A stretch of 64,000 bases of DNA from Caldifarciminota bacterium (GTDB taxonomy: Bacteria; Hydrothermota; Tepidihabitantia; SM23-42), in the NCBI GenBank assembly GCA_020349965.1, contig CP070705.1:609934-673933 (forward strand). The letters are read 5' to 3'. The notes below the pieces were generated by a model that was given only the letters and a program-made list of their open reading frames with translations, was not told the DNA's origin and searched no databases. This document shows positions 16,742-25,208 of the stretch, one piece after another. Position 1 is the first letter of the stretch. Each line of letters begins with the position of its first letter. Position numbers and translations under genes: made by a program.

Positions 16742-17185
16742 ATGATGGATGGGGTGACCACCGACAGAAACCGTATCGTTGTGCGCTTCAAGGACGGGAG
16801 ACTACTCAAAGGCTTCACGCATGACTTTACACCGGTCAAGGATTCCTTTCACCTAACCTCTGAATTGGAGAGTGATCGCGGTCAGATCCACGAAATTTTC
16901 TGCCCGAATCTGAAGGCAATATTCTTTGTGAAGACCTTGAACGGCAATGTAAACTACAAAGAGAAAAAGAGGTTCGATGAAGTGGACACATCCGGTCTGA
17001 GGGGTATCAAGATAAAAGTTGAGTTCAATGACGGCGAGGTGTTGCGCGGGATCAGTCTTGGCTACAGCAGGACGCGTAAGGGTTTCTTCGTCATACCCGT
17101 TGATCCAAACAGCAATAATGAACGCGTGTATGTCATTTCCAATGCCGTGCGTGACGTCAAGTTAGGTAGCGCGGCAGAAAAATAA
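16742..17185 (+). CDS. Conserved small-domain protein, copy 2
   Basis: 147 residues from ATG 16742 (or 16745); AGGAGG at 16731-16736 decides the start over the upstream in-frame ATG. It is a paralogue of the 12942 product: RIVVRFKDGRLLKGFTHDFTP, NLKAIFFVKTLNGN, GLRGIKIKVEFNDGEVLRG, KGFFVIPVDPNSNNERVYVI. The two are of equal length and collinear, so the duplication is complete. Each has its own promoter, and the two are separated by the DUF885 and MATE genes. Function unknown; soluble and cytosolic by sequence. Confidence 0.78.
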   Translation: MMDGVTTDRNRIVVRFKDGRLLKGFTHDFTPVKDSFHLTSELESDRGQIHEIFCPNLKAIFFVKTLNGNVNYKEKKRFDEVDTSGLRGIKIKVEFNDGEVLRGISLGYSRTRKGFFVIPVDPNSNNERVYVISNAVRDVKLGSAAEK

Positions 17186-17381
17186 TACGTAGCGAGAGCG
17201 CTGCAGGCTTTGATCTGGTAGTCCAAATGTCTCCGCTGCCGCGGGTCACTCCAGTCGACCATGGCTTGTCTGATACGTATCCGGAGGACCGACCCACCGG
17301 ATTGGTGAATGCTTGCGCAAGGGGGGAGTTTGGATCGCACTCTGTCGCGCTACGCATTGATTATATTGATTTCATCGACTA

Positions 17382-17409
17382 TTGACAGTGTAGACTGAGG
17401 TACTATAAT
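17382..17409 (+). promoter_or_regulatory. Promoter upstream of the giant secreted protein
   Basis: TTGACA 17382-17387, 16-bp spacer, TATAAT 17404-17409. It is 282 nt upstream of the ATG at 17691, with the ORF remnant in between. Confidence 0.65.
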
Positions 17410-17629
17410 CGCTTCGCACCTTGCCTCTCCCTGGAAAAAAATCGAGGCAGTTGAGAATCTGTGTGCGAAAGATGCGGAGCTCAATGATCTGTATTACAAC
17501 TTCAGAAAGAGACGTGTGCTAATCATCCATTCTTGGTCCCGGATCGGGGCCGTACTGCAAGGAGGTGGAAAGGAATCGGACAATGTGGTCAGGAAAGACG
17601 GAGTCATCCGGTATTTTCCTGAACTATGA
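17408..17629 (+). pseudogene. Possible short or broken ORF
   Basis: The frame is open for 76 codons before TGA 17627-17629 and reads like protein (SPWKKIEAVENLCAKDAELN, YYNFRKRRVLIIHSWSRIG, KDGVIRYFPEL). The only standard in-frame start is GTG 17516, which would give 37 residues. A TTG at 17421 lies in another frame and would join this one after a -1 shift at the A7 run (17435-17441). It could be a gene remnant, a frameshifted gene, or chance. No homologue is recognised. Confidence 0.3.
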
Positions 17630-17690
17630 TGGCCGATCGAATATTCCTTGATTGGCCAGTGAAAAGTAGAAATGAAAAAGGGAGGGTAGG

Positions 17691-20600
17691 ATGATGAGCA
17701 AAGGATGGGTTTTGTTGATCCTGGTTCTTGCCGTGAACGTCGCGACGGCTGGCCCGGCCGAAGCGGAGGATCTGAGCGACGAGGCATTGGCTTACATTCC
17801 GGTCTACACACCTCAACACTACGATATCAATGCTGAATACCCGGCACCGGTTTGGGATACGAACCGCGTCTATGCCGGTTCGAGTTCCAACCTGACAAGA
17901 AAGGTCGCGATCGGCAGATACTTTAAAGGTGCAACTGACGACACGCTACGTGTGATAGCGGTGCAGTCAGGCGGAACACGCAACCTTGTGATTGCCACTG
18001 ATACTACTTCGACCGCCTTTGGTAAGGAGAAGTTCCGTATCGAAGAACCTTACTCGTTCACCGGTGGTACTCCCCATCCGGTTACGGTCGGCGATATTGA
18101 CGGCGATGCATATACCGACATCGTCGCCGCGATGTCGGCCAGCCCGTACCGTGTAATATGGTTTGAGTGGGATGGCGCCAACTGGGTAGCGCGGGATTCG
18201 TTTGCGGTCAATGCTGGCGTCTGGGATCTCACGATCGGTGATGCAAATAACGACGGCAATGCGAATGAACTGCTCGTTCCGATATACTCTGCAACCGGAG
18301 GCTATTCGGTGATGCATGCGGTCTGGACCGGAACCGCGTGGGATACGACGAGGATAATATTCAGCCAGCCCACTTACCCACGGTGCGCAGTGATCGCCGA
18401 TATACGTCCGGACCTTGCAGGTAATGAGTTCTATGTTTCGGGTACATCGGCCATCGGAATGGCGTACTGGAACGGAACGTCCTGGGATACATCGACGGTA
18501 GCGACTGGTCTCGCTTCGACTGTATATGGCGTTACGGCGGGCGATGTCGATGGCAATCTTACCGGCGATGAACTCGCTGCGGTGCATAGTTCGAGCAGCT
18601 ACCAGCTATCAGTTTGGAACTGGGATGGTGCTGCATGGCAGGGAAGGGCATGGCGATGGTTAACTACCTCCATTGGTTCTTACAGTGATATAGAGGTGGG
18701 CGATATTCTGACGGATAATCCGGGCAATGAGGTGGTCGTTGCCGGAGCAAGTTCCACGCAGTACCCGGCGGCATTCTGGCTTGCACCCGACGGTTCGGGG
18801 TGGGTGAGTACGCTGCCCAAACCGGTGGCCAGTCAGACTCAGTACGGCGTTGCGATCGGTGACATAAACCGGTTTCGGGCCGTGAACGATGAATTCGTCC
18901 TCACGGGCTACGGGACGATCGTTGAAGTCGAACAATACGTCTTCGTGAACGACATCGGTACATACTGGGTGTCGATGCATAATCCGACATCGATCATAAA
19001 CCTGCAGGATACGATAACGGTCGCTATCTTCAACTCCGGTTCTGCTGCACAGTCCGGGTTCAGTGTTGGGTACAGTTTCAAAACGAATCCGGCGAGTGGG
19101 AGCGTAACCTACAGCGGGACACTGGCATCGGGCGCGATCGATTCGGTGAAGATTCCCATAATCTTGAATGCTCTGGGTTGGGACACGCTGTATGTCTTTA
19201 CGAATCTGGCCGGTGACGGGTACGCCGGAAACGACACGAGCATCGTCCATATGGAGGTCTATGACGATTCCACGAGAGCTGCTTCCGGTTTTAATGCATC
19301 AGGTTTTCCACCGCAGGACTGGACCGCAACGATACTTGCCGGCACCTACAACTGGGATCGGTATACGTCGCCGACCCTTCCTACGGCACCGGTACTTGAG
19401 GGCTACGCAGTCGCTGGATACAACAGTTACAGCGCATCGGCCGGTTCGATGGCGCGCCTGCGCACCCATCAGTTCAATATTGGACCGACGCCGAAGAAAG
19501 TTATGCTTCGTTTCTATATGTTCGGTGACGACGGTTACGCAACCTACTATGATTCTCTGTATGTTCAGTATTCGTTCGATGACATAAACTACACGACCGT
19601 CGCAGGTTTTGGCCGTATCGACACCGCGGACCTCTGGCGCGTGTTCGATGTCGAGATCGGCGATTTTGCCGCGAACATGGATCTGTACGTTGGTTTTCTC
19701 GCGGTCAGCCAATCAGGTTACCGGATGTACATAGATTCGGTTAGGGTGTTTGTGACCACTGCAACTGCGGCATTGACCGACGCGGGTGTGATGTCGATCG
19801 AGCCGTTCCCTGCACCGATTTTCGAACTCGATACGCTAGAGGTGACGGTGACGCTGAGGAACTATGGTCTGAATCCTTTGACGACGACGCCGGTCTTCTA
19901 TACGCTGGGCGGTGCGGATACGACGACCGAGACATGGACAGGTTCGCTCTTGATCGGGCAGACCGAAGACTTCACCTTTGCTACAGATTTCGTGCCGCAG
20001 GCAGCTGGTGTTATGACATTGTATGCCGGGACCCAACTTCCTGGCGACCAGGTACCTGATAACGATACTGCGAGTACTTCTTTCTCGGTATGTCCGTTCT
20101 CCAATATTCCGCCGTATTCCAAAGACTTTGAAGAGGATTGGTCGAATTCGACGAATCCGCCGTTCTGCGGCTGGACGATCGTCGATGGCGGGACGCAGAC
20201 GCCGAATATCGTCGACAACAATGACTGGCACCGGTACTACTACTCGGCTCACGGCAGTTACGTAGCACGCGTTTACTACTCGCCGATCGAGATACAGGAT
20301 GACTGGCTCATTTCACCTCGGTTTGATTGCTCTGCGGGAGGTATCTACACGTTGAATTACTGGCATTACTACAATGACTATACGGCGACGAGGCTCGACT
20401 CGGGCCGGGTGCTCGTCAGTACCGATGAGGGAACGAGCTGGCAGACGATCGCGATGTATTCCAATGCCGATGACTCAGGTTCCTGTAGCTTCGACGTCAG
20501 TTCATTTGTTGCCGGCGAGCCGCAGGTGCGGTTTGCCTTCCATTACGTTGCCGAAAATGAATACTGGTGGTACATCGATGATTTTGAAGTCGACTTCACT

Positions 20601-22385
20601 CCGGACGTTACCGGACCTGTCATTACGGTCATTGAGCAGCCGGCAAGCACCTATCTCGCTGGTCCGTACAGAGTCAGCGCCGAGATCACGGATGTTTCCG
20701 GTATAATGGCTGATACATTGTACTACATCGTCGACGATGTAGTGACTGCGGTCGGCCACACGTCTGTCGCAGGTGATACGATCAGTTATGATGTACCGAC
20801 CCAGGCACCCGGGACCGTGATCGAGTACTATATCGGCGCATGGGATAATTTGAGTAACGGCTCGACGAGTGATCACTACAGTTTCTGGGTGTTATCTCCG
20901 ATGGCGCCGAGCGACCTTGAAGTACTTGGATTGGCGGATTCGACGGTGCAGCTGGATTGGTTGCCGCCGGGTGAGGAGTTATCGTATCATGGTGCGTATA
21001 TGTATTACTGGTTTTCAATGACCGGTGATATGGTTGCCACCCAATTCACACCGCAGCATACGCCGTGTAGATTGGAGGCGGCTTCGATCACGTTCTGGAC
21101 CTGGTACGATTCCCTCGTCTTCTATGTCTGGGCCGATGATGGATATGGTAATCCTGGAACAGTTCTCTACGTGGACACGCTTGTCAACTCTCAGATTAAC
21201 CCGAATGCCGAGATATTCGATCTTACTGGAGAGGATATCGTTGTCGACGGCGATTTCCACGTCGGGTACGAGTGGTTGAATGATACCACGCCGTGTCTGC
21301 TTTGTGATGCTGGTGCGAATACCTCAAGGAGCAAATACAATGTGGGTGCCGGATGGTTCCCGACCGGTCTTGATTTCTTGACGACAGCCGTCGTCAGTTA
21401 TATTCCACCCATTACCGAGGGTCTTGTTGCCGCGAGTCGTATGTCCAACAGTGTTGTCATGCCGATCAGCAGCGGACGGAACGAGCGTGGCGGTGAGCGT
21501 GTAGCGAACAATCGGTTAGTAGAGGTCAGATTGGAACCGGTCGACGCTGTTGGTCCGGGATTGTTAGAGCGGATACTGGGGATCAGTGATTTCGAGGTCG
21601 AGCGGAGTGAGTCGCAGGGTGGTCCTTATACTTCGTTGGGCACGACGTCACAGTCGGGGTATATTGACACCACGGTTGCCGACGAAACCCGCTACTACTA
21701 CGTGGTGAAGGCTAACTATACCGCACCGGAGTCGGCATCGGTCTATTCGAACGAGGTGACGATCGGGATTGATTTCAGTCCGCCGGCTTATGCGAATACG
21801 ACCTACGATTCACTCGTTGGTGGACCGTGGGTTGTGTCGACCGACATCACCGATTGGACAGGTTTGGCTTATGATTCGCTTGCTTACCGTGCAGACGGTG
21901 GTACGTTTGCCTATGTTACACACGACAGCATGTCGGGCAATACGTATTACTATACGATACCATCTTATCCGAGTTACACGGTCATCGATTTCTATCTCTT
22001 CAGTGAGGATTCGTCCTGGATGCAGAATGCGGGTCGGGATCCATTGACTGGCTATTACTCTTGGACGGTCACCGGTATCGCTGATTACAAACCGGAAATG
22101 ATACCGGATCGCGTGTTCTTCAACCAGAACCGGCCCAACCCGTTCAGCCATTTCACGCAGATCGAATACGGCGTGCCGCGCAGCATGCACGTGAACATAT
22201 CGGTCTACAACACAGCGGGACAGCGCGTGAAGACGCTGGCTGACGAGATCAAAGCGGCGGGCTATTACGTTGTAGCATGGCCCGGCACCGATGATCTGGG
22301 GCGTCGTCTGGCTGATGGCATCTACTTCATGCGGTTCACGAGCGAGGACCTGAAAGACACGAAGAAGATCATCCACGTACGCTAA
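17691..22385 (+). CDS. Giant exported multidomain protein with FG-GAP and FlgD-like domains
   Basis: 1564 residues. A signal peptide (about 1-25) is followed by an integrin-like FG-GAP/VCBS propeller (about 60-420; GDIDGDAYTDIVAA, GDANNDGNANELLVP, GDVDGNLTGDELAAV). Then come CARDB-like domains (about 425-530 and 700-800), each followed by a choice-of-anchor J/MAM-like domain (540-700, 805-980), then an Ig-like domain (980-1070). A fibronectin III domain starts near 1071, is interrupted by about 195 residues, and resumes near 1299. Another Ig-like domain and a C-terminal FlgD/T9SS type A-like domain (about 1480-1564; NRPNPFSHFTQIEYGVP, DDLGRRLADGIYFMRF) end it. Probable surface adhesin or degradative scaffold. 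GGGAGG precedes the ATG; an intrinsic terminator follows. Confidence 0.9.
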   Translation: MMSKGWVLLILVLAVNVATAGPAEAEDLSDEALAYIPVYTPQHYDINAEYPAPVWDTNRVYAGSSSNLTRKVAIGRYFKGATDDTLRVIAVQSGGTRNLVIATDTTSTAFGKEKFRIEEPYSFTGGTPHPVTVGDIDGDAYTDIVAAMSASPYRVIWFEWDGANWVARDSFAVNAGVWDLTIGDANNDGNANELLVPIYSATGGYSVMHAVWTGTAWDTTRIIFSQPTYPRCAVIADIRPDLAGNEFYVSGTSAIGMAYWNGTSWDTSTVATGLASTVYGVTAGDVDGNLTGDELAAVHSSSSYQLSVWNWDGAAWQGRAWRWLTTSIGSYSDIEVGDILTDNPGNEVVVAGASSTQYPAAFWLAPDGSGWVSTLPKPVASQTQYGVAIGDINRFRAVNDEFVLTGYGTIVEVEQYVFVNDIGTYWVSMHNPTSIINLQDTITVAIFNSGSAAQSGFSVGYSFKTNPASGSVTYSGTLASGAIDSVKIPIILNALGWDTLYVFTNLAGDGYAGNDTSIVHMEVYDDSTRAASGFNASGFPPQDWTATILAGTYNWDRYTSPTLPTAPVLEGYAVAGYNSYSASAGSMARLRTHQFNIGPTPKKVMLRFYMFGDDGYATYYDSLYVQYSFDDINYTTVAGFGRIDTADLWRVFDVEIGDFAANMDLYVGFLAVSQSGYRMYIDSVRVFVTTATAALTDAGVMSIEPFPAPIFELDTLEVTVTLRNYGLNPLTTTPVFYTLGGADTTTETWTGSLLIGQTEDFTFATDFVPQAAGVMTLYAGTQLPGDQVPDNDTASTSFSVCPFSNIPPYSKDFEEDWSNSTNPPFCGWTIVDGGTQTPNIVDNNDWHRYYYSAHGSYVARVYYSPIEIQDDWLISPRFDCSAGGIYTLNYWHYYNDYTATRLDSGRVLVSTDEGTSWQTIAMYSNADDSGSCSFDVSSFVAGEPQVRFAFHYVAENEYWWYIDDFEVDFTPDVTGPVITVIEQPASTYLAGPYRVSAEITDVSGIMADTLYYIVDDVVTAVGHTSVAGDTISYDVPTQAPGTVIEYYIGAWDNLSNGSTSDHYSFWVLSPMAPSDLEVLGLADSTVQLDWLPPGEELSYHGAYMYYWFSMTGDMVATQFTPQHTPCRLEAASITFWTWYDSLVFYVWADDGYGNPGTVLYVDTLVNSQINPNAEIFDLTGEDIVVDGDFHVGYEWLNDTTPCLLCDAGANTSRSKYNVGAGWFPTGLDFLTTAVVSYIPPITEGLVAASRMSNSVVMPISSGRNERGGERVANNRLVEVRLEPVDAVGPGLLERILGISDFEVERSESQGGPYTSLGTTSQSGYIDTTVADETRYYYVVKANYTAPESASVYSNEVTIGIDFSPPAYANTTYDSLVGGPWVVSTDITDWTGLAYDSLAYRADGGTFAYVTHDSMSGNTYYYTIPSYPSYTVIDFYLFSEDSSWMQNAGRDPLTGYYSWTVTGIADYKPEMIPDRVFFNQNRPNPFSHFTQIEYGVPRSMHVNISVYNTAGQRVKTLADEIKAAGYYVVAWPGTDDLGRRLADGIYFMRFTSEDLKDTKKIIHVR

Positions 22386-22410
22386 TTATCGATCAGTAGT
22401 CGTAGAATAT

Positions 22411-22438
22411 GGGGCGGCCAAAGGCCGCCCCTTTTTTT
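22411..22438 (+). terminator. Intrinsic terminator after the giant protein
   Basis: A perfect 9-bp GC stem (GGGGCGGCC / GGCCGCCCC) with an AAA loop is followed by seven T, 25 nt after the stop codon. Confidence 0.93.
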
Positions 22439-22504
22439 CAGACGCAATAGAGATGTTGGTGCAGAAAAGCAGTGCCGGTCTGTGCCACCATTGGCCATCG
22501 CACA

Positions 22505-22645
22505 AAAGAATCGGAAATTCGAAACGCAAAGCAAATTTAAAGTTCAGAGCACAAATGGTCGAAAAACACATTTTGGATTTTGGTCATTTGATATTCGATA
22601 TTGTTTAGTATTCGGTGCTTAGTATTTCGTATTTATGGTATGTGT
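22505..22645. repeat. Degenerate AT-rich fold-back repeat
   Basis: The left part (GGAAATTCGAAACG..., CACAAATGGTCGAAAA) and the right part (TTTTGGTCATTTGATATTCG..., CTTAGTATTTCG) are imperfect reverse complements around a centre near 22575. I recall similar 'AAATGACCAAAA / TTTTGGTCATTTG' fold-back repeats in intergenic regions of many uncultured bacteria. A short related piece (CTTAGTATTCCGTGTTTCG) occurs at 42043-42061. The rest of 22439-22688 shows no gene. Confidence 0.5.
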
Positions 22646-22688
22646 TCTCCGGTTCTCCATCTTCCGCAAATTGTGGTAAGTCTTAGTC

Positions 22689-22716
22689 TTGACTGCGTCA
22701 AGAAATTATCTATCTT
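22689..22716 (+). promoter_or_regulatory. Near-leaderless promoter for the MFS transporter
   Basis: TTGACT 22689-22694, 16-bp spacer, TATCTT 22711-22716, then 9 nt to the ATG at 22726. Confidence 0.55.
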
Positions 22717-22725
22717 TAGCAATAC

Positions 22726-24138
22726 ATGGCCGATAGGGGCAAAAGTTCTGAACTCCGCCATACAGTAGTATTCTCCATCACCGAGGGAGTATATACACAG
22801 GTCTATATTGCCTTAGCAACGGTCGGAAGCGCATTCGTAACGAGATACGCCCTATTGCTCGGAGCGATGCCTTTCCACCTCGGTCTGCTTGCGGCAATTG
22901 GACAGCTTGCGCTCGTGTTCCAGCCCCTGGGTATTGTGATCACCCGCCGCGGAACCTCGAGAAAGAGGATCATCGTTAAACTTGCGACTTTTGGCCGCGC
23001 ACTCGCCTTGCTGTATGGCATATTACCATTCCTTTTTCCACGTTACACGGCCATCTGGGTATTCTTATTGCTGCTTTCGATAGCTACATCGATGCACGCA
23101 ATGGGTACGAATGCCTGGATCGCCTGGATCTCGGATATGATACCGGAACGTATCCGCGGGCGTTTCTTTTCATGGCGTTCACGGTACTTCATGATCGTAG
23201 GTCTCTTCATAGGCTATGTATTTGGTGCTATTGTGGACATCTTCGATCCGAAGACCGAGGGTTTCATTGAGAAGGTCATTTCTGTCCGACCTACGGGCAT
23301 TTTGGCACCCGAGCATATGAACGTCGCCTTCATACTTGTGTTCACGGCGGCGGCGGTTTTCGGATACTTAGGCGTGCAGTTCCTCAAACGGCAGCCGGAG
23401 CGGCCGAAACGCGCCGATGATGAACGTGTCTCGGCGAGCTTAGTCACACCACTGCGGGATCTCAATTTCAGGAAATTCCTGATATATAATTTCTGGTGGA
23501 TGTTGGCCCTCGGCATTGGGTCTCCCTTTTGGCAGCCTTTCATGATACAAAAATTGCAGATGTCGTTGGTCAATATCCAGGTCTATGGTACTATCAGTGC
23601 AGTAGCATCCATTCTGGCACTACGCCCATGGGGTATGGTCATTGATCGGTTCGGTAACAAGGCGGCAATGCGTCTCGCCATCGTTCTGGGCGGGATCAAC
23701 CCGCTCGTCTGGCTCTTCGTGAACACAGGCAATTCCTGGATACTGAACATTGAAGCGATCACGTCCGGCATTATGTGGTCGGGTACCAACATCGTTGCCA
23801 TGAACTTTGTATTATCGATCGCACCGCGGGATGGCCGTCAGGTATATTCGGGTATCCTGGGTGCCGTCTCGGGCACTGCGATGGTGATTACTATGTTGCT
23901 GTCCGGAATCCTTTTACCAAGAGCGAGGGATATTCTCGGAATGCACCTGCAGCCTGAGCAGATACTCTTCGGGCTCACCGGATTGCTCCGTTGGACGGCG
24001 CATATTCCCTTGAGCTGGGTGAAAGAGCCCAAGGGCAGACCGTTTGGAGCATTATTGTACTATATTCGGCAGTCGGCAAAGGTGCGAATAGGACAGTTCA
24101 TCGGTGTGATCGCGCGCAATGGGCAGAACGATCGATGA
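22726..24138 (+). CDS. MFS transporter
   Basis: 470 residues with about 12 hydrophobic helices. The first half shows ITEGVYTQVYIALATVGSAF and LLAAIGQLALVFQPLG; an MFS-like loop 2 motif is RRGTSRKRI and the central loop is charged (KRQPERPKRADDERV). SDMIPERIRGRFFSWRSRY resembles the conserved segment of MFS proteins of the UMF-type or 'transporter without assigned substrate' groups. It sits in the inner membrane. The substrate is unknown. No ribosome binding site is visible before the ATG, matching the near-leaderless promoter. The next transcription unit has its own promoter 40 nt downstream. Confidence 0.88.
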   Translation: MADRGKSSELRHTVVFSITEGVYTQVYIALATVGSAFVTRYALLLGAMPFHLGLLAAIGQLALVFQPLGIVITRRGTSRKRIIVKLATFGRALALLYGILPFLFPRYTAIWVFLLLLSIATSMHAMGTNAWIAWISDMIPERIRGRFFSWRSRYFMIVGLFIGYVFGAIVDIFDPKTEGFIEKVISVRPTGILAPEHMNVAFILVFTAAAVFGYLGVQFLKRQPERPKRADDERVSASLVTPLRDLNFRKFLIYNFWWMLALGIGSPFWQPFMIQKLQMSLVNIQVYGTISAVASILALRPWGMVIDRFGNKAAMRLAIVLGGINPLVWLFVNTGNSWILNIEAITSGIMWSGTNIVAMNFVLSIAPRDGRQVYSGILGAVSGTAMVITMLLSGILLPRARDILGMHLQPEQILFGLTGLLRWTAHIPLSWVKEPKGRPFGALLYYIRQSAKVRIGQFIGVIARNGQNDR

Positions 24139-24177
24139 CGTTTCCCATCATGGCTCAAGGTCTCTTCCCCCTTTTTA

Positions 24178-24205
24178 TTGACAAGTATTGCAATATCCGT
24201 ATAAT
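24178..24205 (+). promoter_or_regulatory. Promoter for the divIC-like/PSP1/mazG/rsmG unit
   Basis: TTGACA 24178-24183, 16-bp spacer, TATAAT 24200-24205. Confidence 0.78.
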
Positions 24206-24223
24206 TCAGTTTGTACGGTGAGA

Positions 24224-24511
24224 ATGAATCGGCGGCGAAAGAAGGTAAAGAGAAGGTATGGAATAATAGCAATAATCGTTATTCTTTCAGTACCCGTCTT
24301 CTATCTGGGTAAGAGAGTATATAAGTTCGCCGGTGCTTTGCTTGAGGAGAGAGAATTGGAGAAAAAGAAGATTGTGTTGCAGGCGGAGAACGACGTGATG
24401 ATGTTGAGGATCGAGGAATATAGAAAAGGTGGCTTGACCGAGACCAAAGCCCGAGAAGATCTCGGTATGATAAGAGAAGGCGAGAAAGTGTTTCTGGTGC
24501 CCAAGAAATGA
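24224..24511 (+). CDS. DivIC/FtsB-like septum formation initiator
   Basis: 95 residues from ATG 24224 (an in-frame GTG at 24218 is possible). A basic N-terminus (NRRRKKVKRR) leads into one transmembrane helix (YGIIAIIVILSVPVFYLG). A coiled coil follows (LLEERELEKKKIVLQAENDVMMLRIEEY) and then the typical tail (ETKAREDLGMIREGEKVFLVPK). This is the layout of DivIC/FtsB proteins, which bridge FtsL and FtsQ in the divisome. The gene overlaps the PSP1 gene by 4 nt (ATGA), so they are translationally coupled. The assignment rests on architecture and the tail motif. Confidence 0.85.
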   Translation: MNRRRKKVKRRYGIIAIIVILSVPVFYLGKRVYKFAGALLEERELEKKKIVLQAENDVMMLRIEEYRKGGLTETKAREDLGMIREGEKVFLVPKK

Positions 24512-25176
24512 TCTACCAGTTGGCAATCACTCCTTTCCGATTTGAGCCCTGCCGGAGCGACGCCAGTTTTGCTCCGGGCGAGCAGGTCATTCTCAAGAGC
24601 AAAGAAGGTATCGATATCGGTAAGGTGATCGTCGCCCAGAGAGATGATACGGGCGATTATTACGGAGAGATCATTCGCAGCGTCACTCCGGAGGATCTCA
24701 TCAAACGCCGCGAGCTGCAGGAATATGAAGATTTCTGCCTGGTGGAATTTAAGAAGGCGGTTGAGGAGTTCAATGTTTCGATGAAGCCTGTCTATTGCCA
24801 CTGCCAGTTCGATGAAGAACGGGTGATGTTTTATTTCACGGCCGAAAAGAGACTCGAATTCCGCAGGTTGCATCGCAGTATATCGCAAAGATTGAATAAG
24901 CGGGTGGTCATCAAGCAGATTGGTGTCCGTGACTACTCTAAGCTTTTTGGCGGGATCGGTCCGTGTGGCAGGAATCTCTGCTGCTCCGCATTTCTCAATG
25001 AGTTAAAATCGATCTCCTTGCGAATGGCGAGGGAGCAGAAACTGTACGTATCCCCGAGTAAAATATCCGGTGTGTGCGGCAAATTGCTATGCTGCCTGAA
25101 TTTTGAGGAGAATTACTATACCGATTTTCAGGAGAGAAACTTCAGCAAAGCGATGCAGGTTGATGAGGAAGAATAG
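24508..25176 (+). CDS. PSP1 domain protein (YaaT/RicT-like)
   Basis: 222 residues. The PSP1 core includes YYGEIIRSVTPEDLIKRREL, LVEFKKAVEE, KPVYCHCQFDEERVMFYFTAEKRLEFRRL and RVVIKQIGVRDYSKLFGGIG. The Cys-rich end PCGRNLCCSAFL...GVCGKLLCCLNFE matches RicT/YaaT, where such cysteines hold [4Fe-4S] clusters in the RicAFT complex that affects RNA processing. RicA and RicF are not in this window. It overlaps the DivIC-like gene and precedes mazG by about 32 nt. Full length for the core, short in the C-terminal tail. Confidence 0.9.
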   Translation: MIYQLAITPFRFEPCRSDASFAPGEQVILKSKEGIDIGKVIVAQRDDTGDYYGEIIRSVTPEDLIKRRELQEYEDFCLVEFKKAVEEFNVSMKPVYCHCQFDEERVMFYFTAEKRLEFRRLHRSISQRLNKRVVIKQIGVRDYSKLFGGIGPCGRNLCCSAFLNELKSISLRMAREQKLYVSPSKISGVCGKLLCCLNFEENYYTDFQERNFSKAMQVDEEE

Positions 25177-25208
25177 ACCTGCCTCGGCTAAGATACATCC
25201 AATAGAAG

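Larger units (their letters stand above)
17186..17690. other. 505-bp intergenic region with a promoter and an ORF remnant
   Basis: It holds a consensus promoter (17382-17409) and an open frame (17399-17629) without a standard early start codon. The stretch 17186-17380 shows nothing I can name. The last 60 nt hold the GGGAGG ribosome site of the giant protein. Confidence 0.5.

Noticed and set aside
18050-22376. Several minus-strand open frames of 100-200 codons opposite the giant protein
   Set aside because: They are Arg/His/Ile-rich shadows of the plus-strand coding sequence, with no ribosome sites or motifs.
22726-22734. A Shine-Dalgarno site for the MFS gene
   Set aside because: The 20 nt upstream (TATCTTTAGCAATAC region) are not purine-rich; the near-leaderless reading fits better.
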